Source: Paracoccus sp. (in: a-proteobacteria) (GTDB lineage: Bacteria > Pseudomonadota > Alphaproteobacteria > Rhodobacterales > Rhodobacteraceae). From it: a DNA stretch of 64,000 nucleotides. The translations under genes and the position numbers were made by a program. Below the pieces are notes generated by a model. It was not told the DNA's origin and made no database searches. It saw only the letters and a list, made by a program, of their open reading frames with translations. Numbering within the stretch: the first letter of the stretch is position 1; the number at the start of each line of letters is the position of its first letter. Positions 33,072-42,852 of this stretch are shown piece by piece. Location of the stretch: contig JAUNTL010000002.1 of assembly GCA_030538705.1 (NCBI GenBank), positions 1 to 64,000 of the forward strand, read 5' to 3'.

Positions 33072-34658
33072 ATGCAGAAATTCACCAGCCGCCTGCTGCT
33101 GGCGGGCGCTGCTGCGGCAGCACTTTCAGCGCCCGCATTTGCGCAAGAGGTCACGCGCGGCGGCACGGTATTCGTCCATATGAACAGCGAGCAGGGCGTT
33201 CTGAACCCGGCGCTGCGGGCGTCGACCGGGGTTTATCAGATCACCGGCCGCTTTATGGAGCCGCTGATTGACAAGACCTATGATGGCTATGTCGGCGTGC
33301 TGGCGACGGAATGGTCCTCTTCCGAGGATGGCAAGACCATCACCTTCAAGCTGCGTGACGGTGTGCGCTGGCATGACGGCGAGACTTTCGACTGCGAGGA
33401 CGTCGCCTTCAGCGCGATGGAGCTGTGGAAGCCGCTGCTGAACTATTCATCAACGCTTCAGGCCAATCTGGAATCGGTCGACTGCCCCGATCCGCTGACG
33501 GCGGTATTCAATTATTCCCAGCCGATGCCGCTGGACCTTTTGGTCGCGGCCATGCCGGATCTGGGTCACCCGGTGCCCAAACATCTGTATGAAGGCACCG
33601 ATATCCTGCGCAATCCGCATAATCAGGCCCCCGTCGGCACCGGCCCGTTCAAGTTCGATCAATATGAGCGCGGCCAGTTCATCATCGGCACGCGGAATGA
33701 GGATTACTGGCGCGGGTCGGAATACCCCTATCTGGATCGCGTGATATGGCGCTTTATCCCCGACAAGGCGGCAGCCGCCGCGGCGCTTGAGGCGGGCGAG
33801 CTGCACGAATCCGGTTTCATCGGCATTTCAATGGCCGATATGGAGCGTCTGGGCCAGGACGACCGTTTCGACATGGGTTCGCAAGGGTTCGAGAACAACG
33901 TGGCCCACTCCACAGTCGAGTTCAATCTGCGCAACCCGATCCTTGCCGATCTGCGTGTGCGGCAGGCGGTGTATCACGGGCTGGATATCGACTTTGCCAT
34001 CCGCAACATCATGCGCGGCCATGCCAAGCCGGGTCGCGGCCCGGTCCCCAGCATCGGCGGCGACAACTATACTGATCAGGTCCAGACCTATGACTATGAT
34101 GTCGAAAAGGCCAAGGCCCTGCTCGACGAGGCCGGATACCCCGAGGGCGCGAACGGCATCCGGTTCAAGCTGCGCCACCGGCCCGCGCCATGGGGTGAAT
34201 ATACCCAGCTTTGGGGCGAGTATTTCGCACAGGCCATGCGCGAGATCGGCATTGATGTCGAACTGCTGACGAATGACGCGCCGGGCTTTCTCAATGGCGT
34301 GTATCGCGACCATGATTTCGACACGGCGAACGGCTGGCATCAGTTCCGGTCCGACCCGGCGGTCTCGACCACGGTGTGGCTGCGCTCGGGCGCACCGGCC
34401 GGCACGGCATGGTCGAACCAGTTCGGCTACGAATCGGCCGAGATGGACAAGCTGATCGACGATGCGGCCCAGGAACTGGACCCGGCAAAACGCGCCGAGC
34501 TTTACCACCAGATCCAGCAGCTTGCGATGATCGACCTGCCGGTGATCTTTGCAATCGAACACCCGTTCCTTGGCATCACCAGCAAGAAGCTGCAAAATCA
34601 CCACAACATGCCGCGCTGGGACAGTTCCAGCTGGTATGACCTCTGGCTTGAGCAGTAA
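33072..34658 (+). CDS. Family 5 (peptide/nickel type) ABC substrate-binding protein
   Basis: This is a 528-residue periplasmic protein with a Sec signal (FTSRLLLAGAAAAALSAPAFA, cleaved near AQE). It has the DppA/OppA core: WSSSEDGKTITFKLRDGVRWHDG, AFSAMELWK, GTGPFKFDQYERGQ, and a C-terminal IDDAAQELDPAKRAELY. GGGAAGG is the Shine-Dalgarno, and the 170 bases upstream are conspicuously AT-rich and must hold the promoter. Family members carry peptides but also many amino-acid derivatives. The downstream hydrolases suggest an acylated or cyclised amino-acid cargo. Confidence 0.93.
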   Translation: MQKFTSRLLLAGAAAAALSAPAFAQEVTRGGTVFVHMNSEQGVLNPALRASTGVYQITGRFMEPLIDKTYDGYVGVLATEWSSSEDGKTITFKLRDGVRWHDGETFDCEDVAFSAMELWKPLLNYSSTLQANLESVDCPDPLTAVFNYSQPMPLDLLVAAMPDLGHPVPKHLYEGTDILRNPHNQAPVGTGPFKFDQYERGQFIIGTRNEDYWRGSEYPYLDRVIWRFIPDKAAAAAALEAGELHESGFIGISMADMERLGQDDRFDMGSQGFENNVAHSTVEFNLRNPILADLRVRQAVYHGLDIDFAIRNIMRGHAKPGRGPVPSIGGDNYTDQVQTYDYDVEKAKALLDEAGYPEGANGIRFKLRHRPAPWGEYTQLWGEYFAQAMREIGIDVELLTNDAPGFLNGVYRDHDFDTANGWHQFRSDPAVSTTVWLRSGAPAGTAWSNQFGYESAEMDKLIDDAAQELDPAKRAELYHQIQQLAMIDLPVIFAIEHPFLGITSKKLQNHHNMPRWDSSSWYDLWLEQ

Positions 34659-34662
34659 ACAC

Positions 34663-34700
34663 GGCAGGAGGGGCGGGGCCAGACGCCCGGCCCCTCTGCC
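34663..34700 (+). promoter_or_regulatory. Intercistronic hairpin after the peptide SBP gene
   Basis: GGCAG(G)AGGGGC pairs with GGCCCCTCTGCC with one bulged base. It lies four bases after the SBP stop and 40 before the permease start. It resembles the hairpins that follow the other SBP genes in this window. Confidence 0.55.
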
Positions 34701-34739
34701 AGCAAGCACGCCGGGGCCGGCAAGACAGACGGACAAAAC

Positions 34740-35717
34740 ATGCCAGCGATACTGACCTACGCCTTGCGTCGCATCCTTCAGGCGCTCCCGGTGGTGCTGC
34801 TTATCATGGCGGGCGGGTTCCTGCTGATCCAGCTGGCGCCCGGCGACACGGTTGACGCGCTTGTCGGTGACATGGGCGGGGCTGACCCGAATTTCGTTGC
34901 CAGGCTGCGTCAGGAATACGGGCTGGATCAGCCGGTTCTGGTGCAGCTGTGGCGCTATCTGGTCAAGCTGGCACAGTTCGACATGGGGTGGTCCTATGTC
35001 TATGAACAACCCGTCTCGGCGGTGCTGATGTCGCGGCTGTGGGTGACGCTGCTGCTGATGGGGGCCTCGCTGACGGCGGCCTTTGTCTTTGGCGTGGCGC
35101 TTGGCGCTTTTGCCGCACGGCGCGCCTATTCGCTGACCGATAATGTGATCTCGACGCTTGGGCTGGTCTTTTACGCAACGCCTTCGTTCTTTCTCAGCCT
35201 GCTTCTGATCCTGACGTTCTCGGTCAAGCTGGGCTGGCTGCCGGTCGGCGGGATCAAGGACATCGCGGCCTTTCATACCGGCTGGCGGCTGTGGCTGGAC
35301 ATTGCGCGCCACCTTATCATGCCGGTGGCGGCGCTGTCGCTGATCTATCTGGCCTTTTACATGCGGCTGATGCGGACCTCGGTGCTGGAGGTGATGGACC
35401 TCGATTTTGTGCGCACCGCACGCGCCAAGGGCGCAGGCGGCGGGCGGCTGATGCGTCATCACATCATGCGCAACGCACTGCTGCCGGTGGTCACGCTGCT
35501 GGGTCTGCAACTGTCCACGGTCATGGGCGGGTCGGTCGTGGTCGAGACGATCTTTTCGCTGCCCGGTCTGGGACAGCTTGCCTATACTTCGGTGATCAAG
35601 CGCGATCTGAACACGCTGATGGGGATTATCTTCATCTGCTCGATCATCGTCATCATCGTGAATATCCTGACTGATCTGATCTACGCCTGGCTGGACCCGA
35701 GGATCGAGCTGAAATGA
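34740..35717 (+). CDS. ABC transporter permease (DppB type)
   Basis: This is a 325-residue protein. It has an N-terminal helix ALPVVLLIMAGGFLLIQLAPGD, the usual D-x-R-Q-E-YGLDQP periplasmic loop, several further helices, and the EAA-like motif VRTARAKGAGGGRLMRHHIMRNALLP. It ends with the stop-start overlap ATGA to the next permease. It is part of the Dpp/Opp-type importer. Confidence 0.94.
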   Translation: MPAILTYALRRILQALPVVLLIMAGGFLLIQLAPGDTVDALVGDMGGADPNFVARLRQEYGLDQPVLVQLWRYLVKLAQFDMGWSYVYEQPVSAVLMSRLWVTLLLMGASLTAAFVFGVALGAFAARRAYSLTDNVISTLGLVFYATPSFFLSLLLILTFSVKLGWLPVGGIKDIAAFHTGWRLWLDIARHLIMPVAALSLIYLAFYMRLMRTSVLEVMDLDFVRTARAKGAGGGRLMRHHIMRNALLPVVTLLGLQLSTVMGGSVVVETIFSLPGLGQLAYTSVIKRDLNTLMGIIFICSIIVIIVNILTDLIYAWLDPRIELK

Positions 35718-36589
35718 CCGCGCAAGACACGACCCTTCCCCCGGCCGCACCCGCCCGCTGGCGTGTGCTGTGGCGCCGTTTCCGGCGCAACCGCGCGGCG
35801 GTGCTGGGGCTGATCCTTTTCGTTGCGGTCCTTGCCGCCGCGCTTTTGGCCGATGTGATCACGCCCGGGAACCCGCTGCGCCGCGCCGGCGATCCGCTGA
35901 CCCATCCGCTGGTCAATGCCGCGACCCCGCTGGGCACCGACCAGCTGGGCCGCGACATTCTGGCCGGGATCATGCACGGGGCGCGCATCTCGCTTTTGAT
36001 CGGGGTGGCGGCGACGCTGATCTCGATCACGATCGGGATCGTCATCGGGGCCTTGTCCGGCTATTTCGGGGGCTGGGTCGACGATCTTCTGATGCGCGTG
36101 ACCGAGGCGTTCCAGACCATTCCCAGCTTTATCCTGCTGCTGACGCTGGTGGCGATCTTTGGCTCGACCATCGAGAATATCGTCATCGCGATCGGGGTGG
36201 TTTCATGGACGTCACCCGCGCGGATGGTCCGGGCCGAGTTCATGACCCTGCGCCAGCGCGAATTCGTCGATGCGGCGCGCAATCTGGGCGTCAGCAACCT
36301 GTCCATCATCTTTCGCGAGATCCTGCCCAATGCGCTGCCGCCGGTGATCGTATTCGCCTCGGTCGTCATGGCGACCTCGATCCTGATGGAAAGCGCGCTT
36401 GCCTTTCTTGCGCTTGGTGATCCGAATTACGCAAGCTGGGGCAATATGATCGGTCAGGGCCGTGCCGTGCTGCGCACCGACTGGTATTGCACCGTCATTC
36501 CCGGCATCGCGATCCTGCTGACGGTGCTGTCCTTCAGCCTGATGGGCGAGGGGCTGAACGACGCGCTGAACCCGAGGCAGAAGAAATGA
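35714..36589 (+). CDS. ABC transporter permease (DppC type)
   Basis: This is a 291-residue protein. It has a short cytoplasmic N-terminus and AVLGLILFVAVLAAALLAD, then the family loop PLGTDQLGRDILAGIMHGARISL, and the coupling motif VDAARNLGVSNLSIIFREILPNA. It pairs with the DppB-type permease. The start and end overlap neighbours by 4 bases. Confidence 0.94.
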   Translation: MTAQDTTLPPAAPARWRVLWRRFRRNRAAVLGLILFVAVLAAALLADVITPGNPLRRAGDPLTHPLVNAATPLGTDQLGRDILAGIMHGARISLLIGVAATLISITIGIVIGALSGYFGGWVDDLLMRVTEAFQTIPSFILLLTLVAIFGSTIENIVIAIGVVSWTSPARMVRAEFMTLRQREFVDAARNLGVSNLSIIFREILPNALPPVIVFASVVMATSILMESALAFLALGDPNYASWGNMIGQGRAVLRTDWYCTVIPGIAILLTVLSFSLMGEGLNDALNPRQKK

Positions 36590-38238
36590 CCGCCACCGCC
36601 CCCCCCGAACCGATCCTGCGTATCGAGGATCTGCGCATCTCGCTGCCGCCGGGATCGGACCGGCCCCATGCGCTGGAACATCTCGACCTGACGGTAAACC
36701 CCGGCGAGATCGTCTGTCTGGTCGGTGAATCCGGCTCGGGCAAGTCGCTGGCGGCCTCGGCGGTGATGCGGCTTTTGCCCGAACCCCATGTCCATATCTC
36801 GGCCGGGCGCATCCTGCTCGACGGCAGAAACGTCTGCGAGCTGCCCGAGGCAGAGATGCAGCGCCTGCGCGGGGACCGCGTCGCCATGGTCTTTCAAGAG
36901 CCGATGACCGCGCTGAATCCGCAAAAAACCGTTGGCTGGCAGATCGACGAGGTGCTGCGCCTGCATACCAGAATGACCCGGCGCGAACGCCGCAGCCGGG
37001 TGCTGGAGATCTTGGGCGATGTCCATATCCCGGACCCTGCCTCGGCCTATAATGCCTATCCGCATCAGATCTCGGGCGGGCAGCGCCAGCGGGTGATGAT
37101 CGCCATGGCGCTTGTGCTGAACCCGCGCCTGCTGATCGCGGACGAGCCGACGACGGCGCTGGATGTCACCACGCAAAAGCAGATCCTGCGCCTCATCAAA
37201 GAGATGCAGCATAAACACGGCACCGGCATCCTGTTCATCACCCATGATTTCGGCGTCGTGGCCGAAATCGCCGACCGCATCGCGGTTCTGCGTCTGGGTG
37301 AGCTGGTCGAATCCGGGCCGGCCGAACAGATCCTGAATGCGCCGCGCCACCCCTATACCCGCGCGCTGATCGCCGCCGTGCCTGCGCTGACCCCGCCGCC
37401 GCCCGCGCATATCCCCGCCGACGCCCCCGTGATGCTGGAGGCACGCGGTCTGTCGAAAACCTTTGCGGCACGCGGCGGCTTTCTTTCGGGGCGGCGTCAG
37501 GCGGTGACGGCGGTGCGCGATCTGAGCTTCAGCCTGCGGCGCGGCGAGACATTGGGGGTCGTCGGCGAATCCGGATCGGGCAAGACCACGGTGTCACGCA
37601 TCGTCACACGGCTGCTGGAGCCGGATACCGGGCAGGTCATGCTGTGTGACCAGGATCTGACGCTGGCCTCGCGGGCCGAGCTGCGCGCGCTGCGCAAAGA
37701 GATCCAGATGGTGTTTCAGGATCCGATGGCCTCGCTCAACCCGCGCCGGCGCGTGGTCGATCTGATCGCACAAGGTCCGATCGTTCACGGCACCCCGCGC
37801 GCACAGGCCCATGCCCGCGCCCGCGAATTGCTGGAGCTGGTCGAGCTTTCGCCCTCGGCGGCCGAGCGTTATCCGCATGAGTTTTCGGGCGGACAGCGCC
37901 AGCGCATCGGGATCGCCCGCGCCCTGGCGATGGAGCCGCGTGTGATCGTGGCCGATGAACCGGTCTCGGCCCTTGATGTGTCGGTGCAGGCGCAGGTGCT
38001 GCGGCTGCTGGCCGATCTGCGTGAACGGCTGAACCTGTCGCTGCTGTTCGTGACCCATGATCTGCGTGTCGCGGCACAGCTTTGCGACAATATCATCGTC
38101 ATGCAAAAGGGCGAGATCGTCGAATCCGGCCCGACCGCGCAGGTTTTCGCCGCACCGGCCCACCCCTATACGCAGGCGTTGCTGGCCTCGATCCCCGGTC
38201 GTGACTGGGTGCCGCCGCGGCTGGATGATGTCGCCTGA
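36586..38238 (+). CDS. Fused dipeptide ABC transporter ATP-binding protein (DppD-DppF)
   Basis: This 550-residue protein has two complete ABC ATPase domains. The first (about 5-270) has Walker A GESGSGKS, signature [15 protein letters not shown] and Walker [13 protein letters not shown]. The second (about 280-540) has [27 protein letters not shown] and [12 protein letters not shown]. Each is followed by the oligopeptide-type C-terminal P-H-P-Y-T motif (RHPYTRAL and AHPYTQAL). The fusion replaces separate DppD and DppF, a known arrangement. It is ATGA-coupled to the permease. Confidence 0.94.
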   Translation: MTATAPPEPILRIEDLRISLPPGSDRPHALEHLDLTVNPGEIVCLVGESGSGKSLAASAVMRLLPEPHVHISAGRILLDGRNVCELPEAEMQRLRGDRVAMVFQEPMTALNPQKTVGWQIDEVLRLHTRMTRRERRSRVLEILGDVHIPDPASAYNAYPHQISGGQRQRVMIAMALVLNPRLLIADEPTTALDVTTQKQILRLIKEMQHKHGTGILFITHDFGVVAEIADRIAVLRLGELVESGPAEQILNAPRHPYTRALIAAVPALTPPPPAHIPADAPVMLEARGLSKTFAARGGFLSGRRQAVTAVRDLSFSLRRGETLGVVGESGSGKTTVSRIVTRLLEPDTGQVMLCDQDLTLASRAELRALRKEIQMVFQDPMASLNPRRRVVDLIAQGPIVHGTPRAQAHARARELLELVELSPSAAERYPHEFSGGQRQRIGIARALAMEPRVIVADEPVSALDVSVQAQVLRLLADLRERLNLSLLFVTHDLRVAAQLCDNIIVMQKGEIVESGPTAQVFAAPAHPYTQALLASIPGRDWVPPRLDDVA

Positions 38239-38262
38239 AGCCATGATCAGAAAGGTGTCCCC

Positions 38263-39570
38263 ATGACCGAGGTCGAATTTCCCGCGTCGATCTGGGCGGC
38301 CGTAACGGCACCGCGCCCGCCCGCAGCACCGCCCGAAACCGATGCCGATGCCGATGCGGTCGTCATCGGGGCCGGCTTTACCGGTCTTTCGGCCGCGCTG
38401 GAGCTGGCGCGCGCCGGGCAATCGGTCATCGTGCTGGAGGGCGCGGCGGTCGGATGGGGGGCCTCGGGGCGCAATAACGGGCAGGTCATCCCGACGATGA
38501 CCGCCGCCGAGCCCGATGCCGTCGCCGCCCGCTGGGGTGCGGCCGGCGAACGCTTTGCCCGGCTGATCGGCAACAGCGGCACGGTTTTTTTCGACATCCT
38601 GCGCCGCGAGGGGATCGAGACCGCGTCCGAGGGCGAACAGGCCGGCTGGTTCCAGCCCGCCCATTCGCCCGGCCGCACCGCCCTGTCAAAGCGCCGGGTC
38701 GAGGCGTGGCAGCGTCTCGGGTTTCCGGCCGAATATCTTGATCAGGCACAGACCTCGGCGCTGCTGGGGTCGGATTTCTGGTATGGCGGCATGCTGAACC
38801 CCAGCGGCGGCCATATCAACCCGCTGGCCACCGCACGCGCCCTTGCCGGCGCGGCCGAAAGCCATGGCGCGCGCATTCATGAGGCGACCCCCGTCACCGG
38901 CTGGGCGCGCGACGGCGGGCGTTGGGTCGTGACCACCGCCGCAGGTCCGCGCATCCGTGCCCGCCACATGATCCTGGCCACCAATGCCTATACCGGGGAA
39001 CTGATCCCCGGTCTGGCCCGCAAGCTGGCCCATACCATCGTGCCGGTGCTGTCATGGCAGATGTCGACCCAGCCGATCCCCGATGATCTGCGCGCAACGA
39101 TCCTGCCCGGCCGTCAGGCGATCTCTGATACACGCGGGGATCTGCGGTTTTTCCGTTACGACGCCCGCAACCGGCTGATTACCGGCGGCGTCGTGATCGG
39201 GCGCCATGACATCGCCCGGCGCGTCGCCGAAAAGGCCGCGCGCAATCTGGCCGAGGCATTTCCCGCCCTTGGCAACCAGCATATGACGCATGTCTGGTCG
39301 GGCTATATCGGGATGACATGGGACCGCTTTCCGCGCATCCACCGCCTTGGGCCTGACGCCTGGACATGGATCGGCTGCAACGGCCGGGGGGTCGCGCTCG
39401 GCCTGTCGCTGGGGCGCGAGATGGCGCGCGCGGTCAATGGCACGCCCGAGGATCAGCTGGCCCTGCCGCTGTCCACACCGCGGCCGCTGCCCTGTCACTC
39501 CATCGCGCGCCGCATCGCGCCGGGCTATCTTGCATGGCTGCGGCGCAAGGATCTGCAAGAGATGAAATGA
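38263..39570 (+). CDS. FAD-dependent oxidoreductase (DAO family)
   Basis: This is a 435-residue flavoprotein with the FAD dinucleotide motif VVIGAGFTGLSAALELARAG (about 29-48) and VGWGASGRNNGQV. It has the middle NPSGGHINPLATARALAGAA, HMILATNAYTGELIPGL, and the C-terminal YIGMTWDRFPRIHRLG plus GCNGRGVALGLSLGREMA. This layout is that of PuuB/sarcosine or amino-acid oxidases acting on secondary amines in the cytoplasm. It lies between the ABC ATPase and the hydrolase genes, so it probably oxidises the imported amine or amino-acid derivative. Confidence 0.88.
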   Translation: MTEVEFPASIWAAVTAPRPPAAPPETDADADAVVIGAGFTGLSAALELARAGQSVIVLEGAAVGWGASGRNNGQVIPTMTAAEPDAVAARWGAAGERFARLIGNSGTVFFDILRREGIETASEGEQAGWFQPAHSPGRTALSKRRVEAWQRLGFPAEYLDQAQTSALLGSDFWYGGMLNPSGGHINPLATARALAGAAESHGARIHEATPVTGWARDGGRWVVTTAAGPRIRARHMILATNAYTGELIPGLARKLAHTIVPVLSWQMSTQPIPDDLRATILPGRQAISDTRGDLRFFRYDARNRLITGGVVIGRHDIARRVAEKAARNLAEAFPALGNQHMTHVWSGYIGMTWDRFPRIHRLGPDAWTWIGCNGRGVALGLSLGREMARAVNGTPEDQLALPLSTPRPLPCHSIARRIAPGYLAWLRRKDLQEMK

Positions 39571-39610
39571 CCGCATCCGCCAGCCAGCAAGCCCGCCAGA
39601 AGGACAGGAC

Positions 39611-40093
39611 ATGACCCAGCTTCCCATCATCGAACAGCGCCGGATCGAGGCGCGCATCCTGAAAAACGTCCATGAGGTGATCGAGACCCGTTCCGGCACG
39701 GCCGAGGCCGATGCGGTGATCGGCGAGGCGGTTTCACGCGCCGCCATCCAGCAGGGCGCCGCCTATGCCGAACGGCTGGGCCACACCCCCGATTTCGACG
39801 ATTTCGCCGCGATCCTGCCCGACTGGACGCATAACGGCTCGCTGGAGATCGAGACGCTGCATGCCAGTCAGGACCGGCTGGAATTCAATGTCACACGCTG
39901 CCGTTACGCCGAGATGTATCGCGAGATGGGGCTGGGCCGGATCGGGCATCTGCTGTCTTGTAACCGCGACGGCGATTTCTGCATCGGCTATAACCCGCAG
40001 ATGGAACTGACCCGGACCCAGACCATCATGAAGGGCGCCAGCCATTGTGATTTCCGTTATCGCATGAAGGAGGAGGCAGAGAATGGCCGTTGA
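39611..40093 (+). CDS. L-2-amino-thiazoline-4-carboxylic acid hydrolase family protein
   Basis: This is a 160-residue member of the ATC hydrolase family. The diagnostic stretch is present as FNVTRCRYAEMYREMGL, LLSCNRDGDFCIGYNP, and LTRTQTIMKGASHCDFRYR at the C-terminus. The founding Pseudomonas enzyme opens the thiazoline ring of ATC to N-carbamoyl-L-cysteine. Conserved Cys, Arg and His in these blocks are all retained. It overlaps the M20 amidohydrolase by 11 bases, which is striking because the ATC pathway continues with an N-carbamoyl amidohydrolase. Many relatives are uncharacterised, so the substrate here may differ. Confidence 0.86.
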   Translation: MTQLPIIEQRRIEARILKNVHEVIETRSGTAEADAVIGEAVSRAAIQQGAAYAERLGHTPDFDDFAAILPDWTHNGSLEIETLHASQDRLEFNVTRCRYAEMYREMGLGRIGHLLSCNRDGDFCIGYNPQMELTRTQTIMKGASHCDFRYRMKEEAENGR

Positions 40094-41252
40094 GAACTGG
40101 ATCGCGGGCCGGATCGGCGAGCTGACAGAGTTCCGCCACGATCTGCACCGCAACCCCGAACTGCTTTACGATCTGCCGCGAACCTCGTCCCGCGTCGCCG
40201 CCGCGTTGCGCGAGGCAGGCGTTGACGAGGTCCACGAGGGCATCGGCCGCACGGGCGTCGTTGCCGTGATCCGCGGGCGCACCAACAATTCCGGCCGCAT
40301 GATCGGTCTGCGATCCGATATGGACGCGCTGCCCATCCTTGAGGCGACGGGCAGGCCATGGGCATCCGAGGTGCCCGGCAAGATGCATGCATGCGGCCAT
40401 GACGGCCATACCACCATGCTGCTGGGCGCGGCGATGGGGCTAGTGCAGTCGCGTGCCTTTGACGGCACCGTCGTGCTGATCTTTCAGCCCGCCGAAGAGG
40501 GCGGCGCCGGCGCGCGCGCCATGATCGAGGACGGGCTGTTCGACCGCTTTCCCTGTGACGAGGTTTACGGGATGCACAACCGCCCCGGTCTGCCCGTGGG
40601 TGAATTCACCATCGCCGCCGGCCCGATCATGGGCTCGGTCGATATGTTCGATATCGAGATCGAGGGCGTCGGCGGCCATGCCGCCCAGCCCGACCGCAGC
40701 GTTGACCCGATGCCGGTCATGGCGGCGCTGATACAGGGGCTGCAAACCATTCATTCCCGCAATATGGACCCGGTCGAGGGCGCGGTGATTTCCGTCACCA
40801 CGGTTCACGGCGGCGATGCCCATAACGTCATACCGCAAAGCCTGCGCATGACCGGCACCGTGCGCACCTTGCGCGAATCGGTGCGCGACATGATCGAGCG
40901 GCGGATGTCCGAGATGGTCCCCGCCATCGCACAGGCTTATGGCGCTGAGGGGCGGCTGGATTACACCCGCCATTACCCGGTGACGGTGAATCACGACGCG
41001 CATGCGGAATATGCCGCGCTTGCGGCCGAATCGGTTGCCGGCGCCGGCCGGGTCAGCCGCGACATGCCGCCGACCATGGGCGGCGAGGATTTCAGCTTTA
41101 TGCTGAACAAGGTTCCCGGCGCATTGATCAACATCGGCAATGGCGACAGCGCCGGTCTGCATAACCCGTCCTATGATTTCGCCGATGACGCGATTGCCTG
41201 GGGGGTGTCATATTGGGGCGCTCTGGTGCGCGCACGCCTGCCGGCACAGTAA
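40083..41252 (+). CDS. M20 family amidohydrolase (hippurate hydrolase type)
   Basis: This is a 389-residue metallo-amidohydrolase. Metal and catalytic motifs are GLRSDMDALPI, KMHACGHDGHTTMLLG, FQPAEEGGAGARAM, YGMHNRPGLPVG and near the end PPTMGGEDFSFML. The insert dimerisation domain lies at about 185-295. The family removes acyl or carbamoyl groups from amino acids. The start is set by AAGGAGGAGGCAGAG, inside the ATC-hydrolase gene. It is last in the operon and followed by a strong terminator. Confidence 0.92.
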   Translation: MAVENWIAGRIGELTEFRHDLHRNPELLYDLPRTSSRVAAALREAGVDEVHEGIGRTGVVAVIRGRTNNSGRMIGLRSDMDALPILEATGRPWASEVPGKMHACGHDGHTTMLLGAAMGLVQSRAFDGTVVLIFQPAEEGGAGARAMIEDGLFDRFPCDEVYGMHNRPGLPVGEFTIAAGPIMGSVDMFDIEIEGVGGHAAQPDRSVDPMPVMAALIQGLQTIHSRNMDPVEGAVISVTTVHGGDAHNVIPQSLRMTGTVRTLRESVRDMIERRMSEMVPAIAQAYGAEGRLDYTRHYPVTVNHDAHAEYAALAAESVAGAGRVSRDMPPTMGGEDFSFMLNKVPGALINIGNGDSAGLHNPSYDFADDAIAWGVSYWGALVRARLPAQ

Positions 41253-41311
41253 AACAGGGCCTTTGCCCGGCGCGGCCTTTTTGCACGGGGGCACCGCATT
41301 GGGGCGAAAAG

Positions 41312-41347
41312 AAAGCACAGCCGCATCCACGCGCGGCTGTGCTTTTT
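41312..41347 (+). terminator. Rho-independent terminator (probably bidirectional)
   Basis: A perfect 13-bp stem (AAAGCACAGCCGC with GCGGCTGTGCTTT) and an 8-base loop are followed by T5. Purine-rich GAAAAG ahead of it gives CTTTTC on the other strand. It separates the ABC/amidohydrolase operon from the convergent cytochrome gene. Confidence 0.9.
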
Positions 41348-41509
41348 GCTGTCCGGCCTTTGCCGATAACGGGGCCGGACGGTGCCGGCACCCGCTCTAC
41401 CACCGCCGGGCGTGCCCATCTGCGGCGATCATCGCACCGCACCGCAATGCCCGCGCGTGGTGGCTGGCAGACAGTGCCGCGCCCGGACCGGCCGGGCGCG
41501 CGGACGGCC

Positions 41510-42739
41510 TCAGCGGATCAGGCCAAGCCCGCTGAAGTCCAGATCCATCGGCGCTGACAGATCCTCCATCGAATCGTAAAGAAGCTGGATCGCATAATGC
41601 GGGTTGTGGACATGGGCGCCCTTGTCGGCCGTCACGAATTTCCAGTTATAGGCCGCCTTTAACAGACGCGGCGTCCATGCCGTATAGACCACCGGCGCGC
41701 CCTCGGCCTCGTCGATCAGACCGTCGGCATTGGCATCGGCAAAGAAATAGGGATGGCGCTCGCCGTTATAGATCATCGGCGTGCCCGCAACCTCGGCGGC
41801 ATAGTCGATCAGCATCGCTTTCAGCCGGTCGGCATTGGCCGCGATATCAGCCTTGATCCCCTTTGACAGATCGCCGCTGCCGTCATGGCTGTAACGCGAG
41901 ATGCGGATGACCGCAGAATCGCCGCTGTCATGGCAGGTCTGACAGGTCTCGGCCCGGACCTCCAGGCTATGCGGCTCGTGGCAGGAAACACAGGTCGCCA
42001 CCGGCTTGGCATGGGTGAACCGGCCCTCGTAATGCCGGCCGGGATATTCATAGCCAAGCTGCGCATAACCGCCCAGCCATGTCGCCGCGGCAACGGCATA
42101 ATGCGGGTTGATAAAGCGCAGTTCCGCGTCGGGCTGATCGTCCAGCCTGTCGGCGATCGCCTTGATGATGGCATCACCCGAGTTGCGGCCCTGATGGCAG
42201 GTCAGGCACGAGGCCTCGCCGCCGCGCACCGGATGCATCATGCCGTTGGGCAGCGAAATCTCGGTGATCGCGCCGATGCCGGGGTTGTGGCAGGTGTCGC
42301 AATCGACGACGCCGCCGGTTGGAAAGGGATGCTCGGGCATGCCCGGCTCGCTGCCGTCCAGACCGTAAAGCGCGCGGAAGCCCGCGCCGGAATGGCAGGT
42401 CGCACAGACCGGCGGGATCTCGCCCTGTTCATTCCAGTTGGTGAACGAGCGTGAATGCGCATCCGCATGGCCCGAGCGCGACCAGGCCGCGATCTCGGCC
42501 GCGTTGGGGATCTTGACCTGATCGGGGGCAAAAGGCGTCATCGGCGGCAGGGCATAGGGCGCATCTGCCCCTGCCCCGGTCGGGTTTTCGGCCTCGCCGG
42601 GGGCGACACGGGCCGCCTGTTCGACAATCGCAGGATCGGGCGGGGCCGGCTCGGCCGGGGTCTGGGCCGAGGCGGAAAAAGTGAATGCCAACAACGCGGT
42701 GGCAATGGTCGTCGAGAAAGTGGCTGGCCAGTGCGGCAT
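41510..42739 (-). CDS. Periplasmic pentahaem cytochrome c, divergent from the nqr operon
   Basis: This is a 409-residue protein with a signal peptide (ATALLAFTFSASAQ). It has five CxxCH haem sites: CATCH (112-116), CDTCH (147-151), CLTCH (178-182), CVSCH (250-254) and CQTCH (266-270). The C-terminal 140 residues have no haem sites but carry an EF-hand-like loop DANADGLIDEAE (about 335-346). Extra histidines could be distal ligands. ATG 42739 follows AGGAGGACGCC. The gene is divergent from nqrA with about 110 bases between, so it may be co-regulated with Na+-NQR. Its family is not one I can name; an electron donor or acceptor role is inferred. Confidence 0.87.
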   Translation of the reverse strand: MPHWPATFSTTIATALLAFTFSASAQTPAEPAPPDPAIVEQAARVAPGEAENPTGAGADAPYALPPMTPFAPDQVKIPNAAEIAAWSRSGHADAHSRSFTNWNEQGEIPPVCATCHSGAGFRALYGLDGSEPGMPEHPFPTGGVVDCDTCHNPGIGAITEISLPNGMMHPVRGGEASCLTCHQGRNSGDAIIKAIADRLDDQPDAELRFINPHYAVAAATWLGGYAQLGYEYPGRHYEGRFTHAKPVATCVSCHEPHSLEVRAETCQTCHDSGDSAVIRISRYSHDGSGDLSKGIKADIAANADRLKAMLIDYAAEVAGTPMIYNGERHPYFFADANADGLIDEAEGAPVVYTAWTPRLLKAAYNWKFVTADKGAHVHNPHYAIQLLYDSMEDLSAPMDLDFSGLGLIR

Positions 42740-42852
42740 GGCGTCCTCCTGCGGTTGATGATCCCGTTCCGGGTTGCTAGGCTGATCGTAGCCGGGACCG
42801 GGGCGAGGGATCAAGGAAACGTGACCTCGCCACGCAGCAATAAGGACGGATC

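Noticed and set aside
33828..35750. Leftward open frame of 640 codons opposite the peptide SBP and permease
   Set aside because: His/Arg/Gln-rich shadow composition, antisense to clear transporter genes.
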